Source of the DNA: Lantana camara
Lineage: Eukaryota; Streptophyta; Magnoliopsida; Lamiales; Verbenaceae
NCBI GenBank assembly: GCA_037501455.1
Contig: CM074865.1
Coordinates: 34,764,501 to 34,828,500 of the forward strand
Reading direction: 5' to 3'
Length of the DNA stretch: 64,000 nt
Under the pieces are notes generated by a model. That model did no database searches. It worked only from the letters and a program-made list of their open reading frames with translations, and was not told the origin of the DNA. Numbering within the stretch: position 1 is the stretch's first letter; each line of letters opens with the position of its first letter. Below are positions 37,556 to 48,847 of this stretch, piece after piece. The position numbers and the translations under genes are program-made.

Positions 37556-38340
37556 TAGTTTTCCTACTAAGTGCATCCACGACCAAATTGGCTTTGCCGG
37601 GATGGTATCGAATTGTACACTCATAATCCGCCAAAAGTTCCATCCAACGCCGTTGTCTCTTGTTCAATTCCTTTTGTGAGAATAAGTAATGGAGACTCTT
37701 GTGATCGGAGAAGACCTTGAACGAAATTCCATAAAGATAGTGTCTTCACTTACCCAAAGCGAAGATCACTGCCGCTAATTCCAAATCATGAGTGGGGTAG
37801 TTCTGTTCATGCTCTTTCAGTTTCCTTGAGGCAAAAGCGATCACTCTTCCATTTTGCATCAACACACATCCCAAACCTTCCTTTGAGGCGTCCGTATAAA
37901 CTGTATATCCTTCTGTACCTTCAGGAAGTGCTAATACAGGAGCGGTGGTCAACTTTTCCTTTACAAGTTGAAAGTTATCCTCACATGCCTCGTCCCACTT
38001 AAACTTAAACGCTTACTTAGTCAATCGAATTAAAGGAGTCACAATCTTTGAGAAACCCTGAACTAATCTCTGATAGTAGCCTGCCAAACCCAAGAAATTC
38101 CTTTCTTCTGAAACATTTTTCGGGCTTTACCATTGAATAACCGTCTCAATCTTAGAAGGGTCTACCTCCAAACCTTTCCTTGAAATAATATGACCCAGAA
38201 ATGTTACCTGATCAATCCAGAACTCGCATTTGCTAAACTTAGCATACAACCTATGCTCTCTTAAGGTATCCAACCCAATTCTGTGATGCCTTACATGATC
38301 CTCCGGAGTTCTCTTCCCGGATCCTCAATTGATAATATCC
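37556..38340 (-). pseudogene. rt-rnh: Chromovirus RT C-terminal part and RNase H remnant
   Basis: The minus strand shows a truncated GYYQLRIREE, then RT thumb sequence (YAKFSKCEFW, VTFLGHIIS). The RNase H region follows with [40 protein letters not shown] and the [17 protein letters not shown] end at about 37560-37620. The RT palm with its YxDD box is deleted. A TGG-to-TGA stop interrupts after IFALGK (about 37748). Confidence 0.85.
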
Positions 38341-38795
38341 AACTTTGAGTAATACCTCTAATTGAATCTTTAACTCTTTCATCTCAGCCGGTGCCCTCCG
38401 ATACGGAGTCTTAGAATACGGTGTGGATCCTGGATGTAAGTCGATAACAAATTCAATCTTATAGTCGGGTGGCAAAGAACTTAAATTCTCCGGAAACACA
38501 TCGGAGAAATCCTTAACAATCGCGGTATCCTCCAACTTAACTTGATCTTTCGGCCTATTAAGAAGGTAAGAAATAAATCCTGTTGCCCCTTCTCATCAAC
38601 TTATGAGCTTCCATATAAGATAAGAGAGATACCTTTCTTGATCCACTACCAATCACCAATTCTTCTCCAAAATCACCCTCTTCGCAAAACAATCAACATT
38701 GGCCCGATGCCTGGACAACCAGTCCATACCCAGGATAACTCCATACCTCTTCATGGACATAACAATTAAATCAGCCGGATATTCTTTCCCTTCGA
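38251..38795 (-). pseudogene. Chromovirus protease end and RT N-terminus remnant
   Basis: Continues from the gag-protease frame through decayed protease (VILGMDWLS equivalent near 38720). A readable stretch holds DFSDVFPENLSSLPPDYKIE and IDLHPGSTPYSKTPYRRAP, the conserved lead-in to gypsy RT. After LLKVG the sequence jumps to GYYQLRI, a deletion removing the first RT motifs. Confidence 0.8.
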
Positions 38796-39782
38796 TCAGA
38801 ACTGAACACTCCCAAACAACTGATCTGTCTGAAGACTCCCTCCAGTAGCGAACTCACCAATTAACAAGAAGAAAAAGCAAATAACAGGCAAGCACAGAAT
38901 AGCAACTAAGTCACAAGAAATAAAAGAATGCGTGGCACCCAAATCAAAGAGTGCATGAATGTTCATGTTATGTATGCATAGGGTACCTTCTACCACTGCT
39001 GTGGGGTCAATCTTTACATCTGGCTCCTCACCCTCGAGGACGTAAGCACGAGCCGGGATCATTGGCCTTTGAACTCGTCTTTGATATTCGGGGTCTTTGT
39101 AGGGACAAGTATCCGCCATATGGTCAGCTCTTACACATATGAGGCACAAATTCAACCTCCTCCGACAGTTGTAGTAATTATGGGTTGGTCCTCTACAATG
39201 TGTACAGGGAGCTTGAGCCAATCTCGCCTCACTCGGACCTTGTCGATCCCTCGTTGGTGCCATGGTTAGAGCCTTTGGTCGAGTCGGTGCGGCCTGAGAA
39301 CCTTGTCCTCCAAACCGAGGTTTCTTAAATGGACCCTTAGGAGGCGGACTAGCTTGAATCATCGGCCTCTTTCCCGAATTCGATCCGGAACCTCTTTCCA
39401 TTGGAGCTCTAAGAACCGGATCCTTCTTTTTGATTTCCTCCCCTTGCGTAGTAGACTGTCGGACTCCAGATATCCTCTCTACTCGAATCAACCAACCCTC
39501 CGAGACCGCATCATAGATAGAACCAGAAAATCGAGGGGGGTTGTAGCTCAGAAACACCCCATGAGGGTCTCTATTGTTATTATGATTTGGTGGAGGAGCT
39601 TGTTGTTCTGCCTGTTGTGGTGGGGGAGCTTGAGCCCTCCTATGCTCAACATAGTTGAAAACCGCTTCCATAAAATTCCCTATATCCATTGGTGGTGCTT
39701 GTAGTTGGGGCGGAGGCGTAGGAGATCGATCATGATGATGACGGCGTCCTGGGGATCTCTCACGGGGTCTACGTGGAGGCAT
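38796..39782 (-). pseudogene. gag: Chromovirus gag with capsid deletion, fused to protease start
   Basis: The preferred start is the ATG at 39782 (MPPRRPRERSPGRR), although the frame is open to 39839. A Pro-rich N-terminus leads to FLSYNPPRFSGS and WLIRVERIS. Most of the capsid domain is then missing before GEEIKKKDPVLRAP. Cys/His-rich segments (CTHCRGPTHNYYNC, CLICVRADHMADTC) form the zinc-knuckle region. The protease motif reads FDLGATHSF, with Leu in place of the usual Ser or Thr after the catalytic Asp. The frame ends in ATGGSLQTDQLFGSV. Confidence 0.85.
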
Positions 39783-39977
39783 CCTGTTCAAGAAATACTG
39801 AAAATGCATGCTATTTTTAGTCCATGCATGCAAGTGCAAGTAATTCGATCAAAATTCAAGATTTAAAGCACACAAACACGTAAACAATGCATATGCAACA
39901 CATTGACAAGTTGTTCCTAAAGCCGAACGATCTAACTGACTCAACACGACACTAGAGCCCGGGTTTTGCAACCCTAA

Positions 39978-39989
39978 GCTCTGATACCA
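39978..39989 (-). other. Chromovirus primer binding site (initiator Met-tRNA)
   Basis: The minus strand reads TGGTATCAGAGC, nine bases after the 5' LTR end. Confidence 0.92.
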
Positions 39990-39998
39990 CTTAAGGAT

Positions 39999-42900
39999 GT
40001 AGCACCCGAGCGTAAGGTACCACATCCCCCGCACCGAGACCCGACCCGCATATGGAATGGAAGTCCATACACGTGCCAAATCCACGGCGAACGGGGACAC
40101 AACACACACGCTATGCTAGGCGGGACTAACCCTTGAACCAATCAGTGCAAGAAACGTAAAATCAGAGGTAAATAAAATTCGCGGAAGCAAGAATAACATA
40201 GCATATACAGTGAGCCACCAAGCTCCAAAAATAGATATACAAGAGTATTTAAATATGCAACGGCACTCACGGCCTACCAAAAATCATAACGCTCCAATCT
40301 ATACTATGATCATATACAAAAGTATCAACAAGAGTATGAATATGAGACTGAAAAGAAGTGCTAAACATAAATGCAAGACCTAGACGACTTGTATTCCCGC
40401 CTAGCACTCCTATACCTGCACAAAACAGCTGAAAACAACCGGGTTCAGTCTAAAAGAGACTGGTGGGTATAAAACGGGGCATAAGATATATAATATCGCA
40501 TAAATTAAACACATACATGCAAGCCCTAATCCCGTGTGAAGTTTAGTAAGATTTTACCAAGTGGTTAAACAAAAGAAGACATCAACGGGATTACGACGTT
40601 CATATTCATTCATAATTGTTCATAAGGATTTGAGCTCGGCGAGTGAGCGTGCACAATCTCCAACCATCTCCTCGTGTAATCATATCATAATTAGTGGTTG
40701 TCATACATATCTTTCGTGCACATACATAAATGATCATAATCATACATATACACCTTCTTCCTCCGGGTGGTGGACAAGTTAGCTAGACCTGACCACCGGT
40801 TCAGACATAGGCCAATGGGGGTACATGAATCCCCCAAGGGCACTCAGCTCCCATTCCTCGCTAAACTCCTAGCGAGGGCCGGTATCACCGTAGTTGGGTT
40901 GGAACTAGTATATGGGATCCCCGTCAGCCCTTGCCTCCTCGGTTAGCCACATATACTAAGTCCCGGGGCCCGTATAATCAGAAATCAGAAATGTGTCTCG
41001 CCAAACATAAGGTAGGGTTTCATAATTAAAAGGAAAGGGGTCATACGTTTGAAATGATTTACCCGAAATGACTCGATATAAATATATATACGATTTTGGC
41101 TTAAAACTTTACACATAAGGAATATATAAGGTTGTTTTAACTAATAGAAGAAAAACCCACCTTTACCGAAGCAAAAGAAAGGTACAAGCGTCTCAATGCT
41201 CGCCCTTGTCTCCGACCAAACCCGAATCTGTGCAAAAGAAAAGGTATGAGACACAATGACCACATACGACGCTCGGCAATGAAGTGCATATGACATGAAT
41301 GCATAAATGATCATATTATATCAATAAGATGTTCATGTGCACTATTAAGAGATTTAAATCATATAATCATTCATTCGTTTATATATTTCATTCAATTTCA
41401 TAATTTCATAATTTCATATAATTTCCATAAATTCATAACATTCATTATGCACATCAATTAATCTAAAATTCATTTAAGAAGCATAACACATATTATTCAA
41501 ATTCACATTTAGGAATAAAATAAATAAAATGTTCAATCAAAAGTCAGTAGAATAATTACGCGAAATAGAATTCAATTAATTTCAATAATTAAATAAATCA
41601 AATAATATTTAAAATATATAATAAATATATATAATATATAATATATATATATATATAATATACTAAATATATAATAACATATATACACATTATATATAAA
41701 TATATATATTCACGTACACACACACACACCAACATGCATGCTTATATACTATGTATTATATACTATATATTATATACATGCATGCAATACATGCATTCAC
41801 ACTCAAATCACAACCAACACACACACACACAGACACATATATATACTAATACTATACATTATATACACATGCAATTACACACACACAAGCATCTATACAT
41901 ATATTATATACCTAAGCCATGCATGCAACCTCACTCACACACAGCCATGCATATATAATCACACAACCAAGCATGCAAGGAACAACAACAGTAGCAGCAG
42001 TAGCAGTCCCAGAAACGCAGCAAGGAAAACCAGAAAACGGGGTGACACCCCCGTGTCACCCTCAAAGCCTGGACCGAGACACCCCCGTGTCTCGGTACAG
42101 AAAAAACCAGGTCGCGAAGCACCCCCGTTCCTCGCTGGAACGGGCAGAAATGGAACGCCCGTGTCGCAGCAACAGCAGCCTCTGTTCTCGGACAGCAAAA
42201 CGCAGACACAGAGCAGCCCAAAAACGCAGGAAAGGCAGGCAATAAAGGAGGCTAAACAAGGTACAAAAGAGCTGCAAGAACTCATACAAAACACATGCCA
42301 AGAAGCCACGAAGATGCCAGCCAAAAAGGAAGAAGGAAATGAGCAGTTTGACAGCAACTCTGCGTGACAAAAACAGGGCCAAAACTCGAAGAAAAACAGG
42401 GCATGCTTCTCTCAACTACTCCGATTCAGTTCAAGTCCAAAAAGCCACCAAATACGCAGCAAAACATCATATAATCAACAAGTAAATCAGTTCCAAAATC
42501 TCCAAGGGAAGAAGGGTTTCGGGACTGGACTGTAGAGCAGTAGCTTTTGCTGATGTTTGGGGATTGGGTGAGGGTTATCTTGGTTAGGGCTTGATATGTA
42601 CTGATAGATGGTTGAGTTAGGGTTAAAAGGAATCAAACCATGGTTAATTTGGTTATGGTTTGGCCAAGATATGGTTGATTTAGTGCAACAAGGTCAAGTT
42701 GGTCTCCGTTTCGTTTTTCGGTTGGATTTCGGAGTTTCAAATGATTTAGGGAAAATGTAAGGCTAAGTTTACTAAACTCGAATTTTTGTTACGAGTTCAG
42801 CGGAGTTGACGGAACTCGAATCCGAGTTCCCGAGCTCAAGATATTAAATTCGGAACCAAGGGTACGCTAAGTGCTCGTTAGCTCCCGTTTTGGTTCCTCG

Positions 42901-43499
42901 AAACAAATTAAATCCGTTAACTAATCAAATGAATTCGAAAACATAAATTGAGCATAAAATCATGTTCATAACACATATATGTACAACATATTACAAATTC
43001 GTGCCAATTTGATATCATATCATGTAAGAACGAAGCATAAAATGAACAACATGCATATTCCAAACAATTCATGCATAAATACATAAAATTTCATGCATAA
43101 TATATTAACTCCATGCAATATATTAATTCCCATGCAAAACTATAGTTTTCATGCAAAAATGGAATAAGATTCATGCATAAATAAAATCTTCATGCATAAT
43201 TATATTATTGTACGTATAATTATATATAAATAAGTAATTAATTAAAACATGATTAATTAATATAATCATATAATTAGTATAATCATTAAATTAATAATAT
43301 AGTAATTAAACATATATATATTTATATAATACGAAATATATATATAATTAATAGTATTAAAATAAAATATTATAATATAATATAATAAAATAATAACAAT
43401 TATAATAAAATTAAATATAAACACGTAAAAACAATTAATTCGCGCAAATAGGTAAACACATACGTCCTACCTTTACGTCCGAAAAGTCGGGGCGTTACA
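39999..43499 (-). repeat. Chromovirus 5' LTR, 3501 bp with a 350-bp deletion
   Basis: Nearly identical to the 3' LTR but lacks the segment equivalent to 34846-35195. TCCAAAA is present at both edges of that segment in the other LTR and once here (about 42493). Confidence 0.92.
42040..42144. repeat. Cluster of perfect hairpins in chromovirus 5' LTR
   Basis: Stems of 9, 9 and 8 bp at 42040-42061, about 42074-42095 and 42124-42144, with loops CCCC, CCCC and TCGCT. Confidence 0.85.
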
Positions 43500-43593
43500 G
43501 TCGTAGTATTTCCTGAGTGTTAGGTCTAACTTCCACTTAGGAAGTATTACGGTGCGAGGGTTGTAGTGCTAGGGGAGGCGCTACAACTTAAAG

Positions 43594-43605
43594 TGGTATC
43601 AGAGC
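43594..43605 (+). other. TR-GAG primer binding site, unit B
   Basis: A perfect TGGTATCAGAGC, eight bases after the LTR B end. Confidence 0.9.
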
Positions 43606-43866
43606 GCCAAGTTTACGGGACTTAACCGAATAGGTGTTTTGTCACCATATTTGTTGTATTACAAGTTAGAGTCGCTTCAAGATACCTGTAGGACCGTAAG
43701 TAAACATGTTATCTTCCTGTATCCTAGTGTGCCTTACCTTTTCTATGATTTATGTGATACTATACTCATTGATTGTTATTATTTGGAATTCAGTCTAAGT
43801 GATTATCTGCAAGTCATTCTTAACCATCATGCATCATATTCTTTCTTAAGTTCTTCGCAACTCATA

Positions 43867-45006
43867 ATGTACCCCCAAAGAATCGCCCAAGATAGTAATC
43901 CACCAAGAGAAGGTGCATCCTCAGCGGGAGGAAATTCTGAATTAGTAGAAGTTTTAAAGGAAATAGTGCAAACATGTGCCAATGGATCAAAAGGTGACAA
44001 TGAGAAGTCTCTGAAAAAGTTTCTACGAATGGATCCGCCTAAGTTCTTTGGAGAACCCAATGATGTCAAGGCTGAAAACTGGATAGCAAGTCTTGAGAAA
44101 ATCTTTGAAGCGATGGGTATTGGTCCTGAAGAACCCAAAAGAGTTCAGTATGCTATCTTCATGCTAGAAGAAGAGGCCTTAAGTTGGTGGAAGTATATAA
44201 AACGAGTTTGGGCAGAAAATCAGGCAAATTATAGGTGGAATGATATTGTAAGAGTATTCTATGACAAATATATTCCTCAGGTGACTAGGGATGCCCGAGA
44301 AGCAGAGTTTATGAATCTGGTTCAGGGCGATGCATCGGTGGCTGAATATGAAGCTAACTTCATTAGACTTATCCAGTATGCCCCACATATCCTACATGAT
44401 GAAAGCCGCAAAACTAAGAGGTTTGTCGATGGTCTTAAATCAGATATTCGATGGGCCTTAGCTTCCTTTGACCGGGAAACTTATACAAAGGCAGTAGAAA
44501 AGGCTATTAAAACGGAGGCCACACATAAGGAAGTCCATTTAGCAGATGATCACCCCGAACTACCATATAAGTCATTCCAGCAATCCAAACGTCCTGTTGA
44601 AGCATTTAAGTCAACTCCTGGAAAGAGACAAGTGCAATCCTGGCCCGAACCTCAACAGACACAATCAAACCCTCAAGAAGAGATTGTTTGTGAATATTGT
44701 CGCAAGAAAGGGCATACTGAGGAGGAACGTAGAAAGAAAGCAGGAACATGTATGTGGTGTAGACACCCTGACCATCGAGTTGAAAACTGCCCAAAGAGGG
44801 CAAAGCAGTGGGCCACAGGAAAAGCCGCCGAAGGGACTTTTAAAAAGTCAATAATTGAAGGTCGAACTTATGCCATAGAAGGAAAAGCAGGACCAGATCC
44901 TACTATTAATGTTGAAAGTATGGTAAACACCCCAAACACGCTAGTTACTACTTTATATGATCCTGGCGCCATGCATTCAATGTATCACAATTATATGCGC
45001 ATTTAA
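43867..45006 (+). CDS. gag: gag of unit B, the only uninterrupted copy (379 aa)
   Basis: Gypsy-type Gag from ATG 43867 (MYPQRIAQ). The frame is open upstream to 43639, but that part is not shared in frame with the sister units. The capsid domain has RMDPPKFFGEPND, ALSWWKYIKRVW, YDKYIPQ and RFVDGLKSDIRW. A first knuckle has lost its last Cys (CEYCRKKGHTEEER). A second, perfect CX2CX4HX4C knuckle is at 44749-44790. The end reads TTLYDPGAMHS, the protease active-site region (normally D-S/T-G-A), then a stop eight codons later. It could still build particles or bind RNA, but encodes no enzyme. Expression is unknown. Confidence 0.8.
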   Translation: MYPQRIAQDSNPPREGASSAGGNSELVEVLKEIVQTCANGSKGDNEKSLKKFLRMDPPKFFGEPNDVKAENWIASLEKIFEAMGIGPEEPKRVQYAIFMLEEEALSWWKYIKRVWAENQANYRWNDIVRVFYDKYIPQVTRDAREAEFMNLVQGDASVAEYEANFIRLIQYAPHILHDESRKTKRFVDGLKSDIRWALASFDRETYTKAVEKAIKTEATHKEVHLADDHPELPYKSFQQSKRPVEAFKSTPGKRQVQSWPEPQQTQSNPQEEIVCEYCRKKGHTEEERRKKAGTCMWCRHPDHRVENCPKRAKQWATGKAAEGTFKKSIIEGRTYAIEGKAGPDPTINVESMVNTPNTLVTTLYDPGAMHSMYHNYMRI

Positions 45007-45096
45007 ATTTTCTACTTGAATGATTATCTGGCGTGTTTAAAGTACCTAGAGTTTTATTTCTAGAACATGAGTAGAATCTGAGGACAGGTTCTCGTT

Positions 45097-45107
45097 AAGG
45101 GGGGTGG
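45097..45107 (+). other. Polypurine tract, end of unit B
   Basis: AAGGGGGGTGG before LTR C. Confidence 0.88.
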
Positions 45108-45109
45108 AT

Positions 45110-48100
45110 TGTAACAGCCCGGATCTGGGGGTGAGAAGAAAAAGGTAAATCAAACATTAGAAGAAAGCATCAATTCATTATACATTTCGTTTTATGTGAA
45201 TAATGTGTTTTTATGCCTCAATTATTAAATGTTATTTCGTTAAAAGACTCATATCACTATTCATTCACCGAGTCAAAACCTTCAAATACTCCTCATGAAA
45301 CCTTATAAAGTTAGATTCCACATTTTCCGGATTCATACCCTAGCTTTTGTATTTCGAAACCTACTTTGAAAATTACTTGTCAAAAATTCCCATTAGGTCC
45401 CTAGTTACTATTCATTCCTAAACGTAGGAATTTTTCGGGACACTTTTACCTATCCAATATTGGGTTCGAATGAATCCTTATGAAATTTCATGAATTATGA
45501 TATCTTTCCCGAGCCCTAATTCTCATTATAACTTCCGTAGTAACCAAAACCGGCTAGAAACCCTAGTGAAAGCGTAATTTCAATATTTTCAAATTTCAAC
45601 GTTTTCCCTATTCAATATTATAACCATAACGATCCTTGAATTATTTTATGAACTTTTAGACCTTCTCCAATTCCAAGTTCAAGCCCTAGCTCATTTTATA
45701 AAATTTTCTTATTTTTCATAAAGTACTATTCCCTCCGTAAAAACTAACTTTTAAACCGTACAACATTTGGTATCCAATATTATACTCAAAATAATCCGTG
45801 AATTATTTTATGACTTATGAACACTTTCTTTGAAATTGATTCATATCCTAGTTCCGTTTTAGGTATTTTCTCATATTTTCCAAAATTCCGAACCTTTACT
45901 ACTTTAATTCTAAACGTTTAAACGTTTAAAGTTTTTAACCATAGGAAAACCCTTTCGATCCTCTTTCTCTTACAACCTTTCTCATTTCGAACTAAAACCT
46001 AGACATTCTACTACAAATTTATGATCATTTTTCCCTATTTTAGATTTATTTTATTTATGATGTATTTCTTACATAATTATGTATACATAAGGACTTACAT
46101 CACATATACACCTAAGTATACACCTAGCATAACACCTAAACCCCATAATCAAATTCTTAGCTTACTCATCAGCATGAATCATACCCTAAACTCTTAGAAA
46201 TTGCAAGGTAAGCCCCTAAATCTCAAGTATAAATACCCCTCCAAGCTCATTTCCAAAACTACACCAAAATCACTCCAAATCTCTCCTATTTTCGATCAGC
46301 CCTATTCCTCTACATAAGGTGTGCTTTTATTTTATTATTTCATGTTTTATATTATGTTCTTAGTATAATAATATGAGTAGCATGCCTAGGATTAATTAGA
46401 TTATGCTTTAGGAATTTATTTTATGAAATATATGCTATTTATGCTAGTTTTAGGAAAAATGTAGTAACATATATGAATTTTATTTAATTAAATGCATGAG
46501 TTATGATATGATATGATATGAATATGTGTTTAAATAATTATGGTCTTGTTTGATTAAATTCATGCCTAGATTAATTTCTTTAGAATTAATTTTATGATTA
46601 AAGTTACATAAAGTGCTACATTATGAGTTTAATTATGTGTTATGGACTTAGAACTTGTTAGATCTGATCATGAGCTAATATGAACACATTCATAAGCCTA
46701 AGAACACATTCATAATGTTCTTGATCAATTTTAAGTGCACGTGTGATAGTAGGTGTGTGTGAGTTCAATTTTATGTTATAAAGTGTTTAATTCATAAGAA
46801 ATTGAATAGTAAATGTTTTCAATAGTAATTTTGACTTTTTGGTCAACCCACATCGAATTAATTTCGAAAATTATTTAAAAATAATTATAAATTAGGTTTT
46901 GGAATTTTTAAAGAAAGATTTTACCTGAATTTTCTAAAAATCGATAAGTATGAAATAATTTCAAAATCTAACCTACATTGTCGAATTAAACCCTAGATTT
47001 CATACCTAATGTTCTAATTAGGACCATAATGTGATTAATAAATATTTTATAGGTTAAAGACATCATAATACCTGATTAATTAATTAATTAAATTTCCTTG
47101 AACGGTTAAAATTAGGATTTACCGGGAATCCTCCAATGCGCTACATACTATGTACCTTATGTGATTATTTGATTAGAATAATAAGAACCTAGTTCTAAGC
47201 CAATAGTAGTTATTACTTTCAGGCGACGATAAGATCGACGAGTGGAATCCCTACAATTCCACTTAAATCTCAGCACTAGGTGAAGGTTAAAATGTTTTCA
47301 ACTGGAATCATGCCTATATACATATGTACCTATATAAAACCTATTTTCAAGCCTACCTATTATTTATGATTTATTATCCTATATACGTAGTATCATATTA
47401 CAATATCCCTCTTTATGAGGAAAATACTTTTATGTCGGAATCAGGATCTTACCTGGACATTATATAATTCAGTCCGATCATTACTAAGAACTGATTCATC
47501 TTATCATCATTATTATTATGGGTCCCGGCGGTATCCGTAGCGAGCAATTACCCTGAAGGTATCGGGCCGAGGGTGTTGTTGGTGCTGCGGAATGCCACCA
47601 AACTCTTGGTAGTGGTTTAACTGGAGGTTAGTTACTCCACGCCAAGTTATAAGGGAACACTACTTCCCGCATATTGTTCATGGCCGTTAGGGGTAGCTCC
47701 CCACGACACTGGAGTAAGGAGATATTATCATATTGGTTTTAATAAAGTATCGGCGCATTGATCAGCCCGGTACTGTTTTACCACCTTACTTACGGAGTCA
47801 CGGATGGAAAGGCCTAGCTTGCGGGCATTAAAGTTAATATTACAAACGGTTCATATTCCTACAAATATTCCAAGTTACCCCTATCCCTACTTTTACAAAT
47901 ATTATGAACCATTTCCTATTTGCTATATCCTATAGCCAATATTTTAGATCAAGATCTTTTTGATCATATAAATATATATACGTATACATATAAACTAATA
48001 TGCCTTCACTTTGTCACTTTGACTAACTCCTCACCCTTTTAAATGAATGATTTCAGGTAACAATGGAACGGCACCTAGAGGTATCTTGAAGCAGTAGGAT

Positions 48101-48418
48101 GTCGAGTATAGTAAGTCAGGGCTAATCTAAGGGCACTTAGTATGTACATGTCAGAAATAAACTGTCCTTACACTTTACCTTAGCATGTACTTCATTATAC
48201 TCCTTAATATGAACAATTTCGATCATTAATGATAAGTTCTTACTTATTATGCATCCCTATTTATTTGCCAAGTTTTAATATCTTCTGCAGTGTTATGCCT
48301 TGCGCTCTATTTACGTATCATTTAAAGCGTTCGCCGTAGTATTTCCTGAGTGTTAGGTCTAACCTCCACTTAGGAAGTATTACGGTGCGGGGGTTGTAGT
48401 GCTAGGGGAGGCGCTACA
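45110..48418 (+). repeat. TR-GAG LTR C, 3309 bp
   Basis: TGTAACAGCCCGG to GGCGCTACA. The 5' half is of subfamily 2, the 3' half of subfamily 1 (no 19-bp segment near 47496). Confidence 0.92.
46228..46235 (+). promoter_or_regulatory. TATA box of LTR C
   Basis: TATAAATA in the conserved array context. Confidence 0.65.
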
Positions 48419-48426
48419 ACTTAAAG

Positions 48427-48438
48427 TGGTATCAGAGC
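48427..48438 (+). other. TR-GAG primer binding site, unit C
   Basis: A perfect TGGTATCAGAGC, followed by TCC as in unit A rather than GCC as in B, D and E. Confidence 0.9.
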
Positions 48439-48700
48439 TCCAGGTTTACGGGACTTAACCGAATAGGTGTTTTGTCACCATATTTGTTGTATTATAAGTT
48501 AGAGTCGCTTCAAGATACCAGTAGGACCGTAAGTAAACATGTTATCTTCCTATATCCTAGTGTGCCTTACCTTTTTTATAATTTATGTGATACTATATTC
48601 ATTGATCGCTATTATTAGGAAATTCTGTCTAAGTGATTATCTGCAACTCATTCTTAACCATCATGCGTCATATTCTTTCTTAAGTTCATCGCATCTCATA

Positions 48701-48847
48701 ATGTCCCCCCAAAGAATCGCCCAAGATAGTACTCTACCAAGAGAAGGTGCATCCTCAACTGGAGGAAATTCTAAATTAGTAGATCTTTTAAAGGAAATAG
48801 TGCAAACATGTGCCAACGGATCAAAAGGTGACAATGAGAAGAAATAG
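48701..48847 (+). pseudogene. gag: gag of unit C, truncated after 48 codons
   Basis: The first 48 codons match unit A (subfamily 1, SKLVD). At GGTGACAATGAGAAG the sequence switches directly to LTR sequence (AAATAGGTAAATC), giving an immediate TAG. The shared TGAGAAG at 48835-48841 marks a deletion between 7-bp repeats that removed about 1.1 kb of interior and the first 30 or so bases of LTR D. Confidence 0.88.

Larger units (their letters stand above)
32374..43499 (-). mobile_element. Ty3/gypsy chromovirus (Tekay/Del-like), defective but young
   Basis: An 11.1-kb minus-strand insertion in LTR B with the perfect TSD GTCGT (32369-32373 and 43500-43504). The order is 5' LTR, Met-tRNA primer site, gag, protease, RT, RNase H, integrase, chromodomain trace, polypurine tract and 3' LTR. 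The interior is only 3.8 kb and has several deletions, stops and shifts. The LTRs differ at about 3 sites in the first kilobase compared. The Tekay/Del assignment follows from LTR length, the Pro-rich Gag N-terminus and the chromodomain remnant. Confidence 0.92.
29087..43585 (+). repeat. TR-GAG LTR B, split by a chromovirus
   Basis: The LTR is about 3368 bp once 32374-43504 (insertion plus duplicated GTCGT) is removed. It contains three diverged repeats about 160 bp apart (29431, 29588, 29750) and a unique rearranged patch at 31836-31885. Its 5' half carries subfamily-1 variants and its 3' half subfamily-2 variants. Confidence 0.9.
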
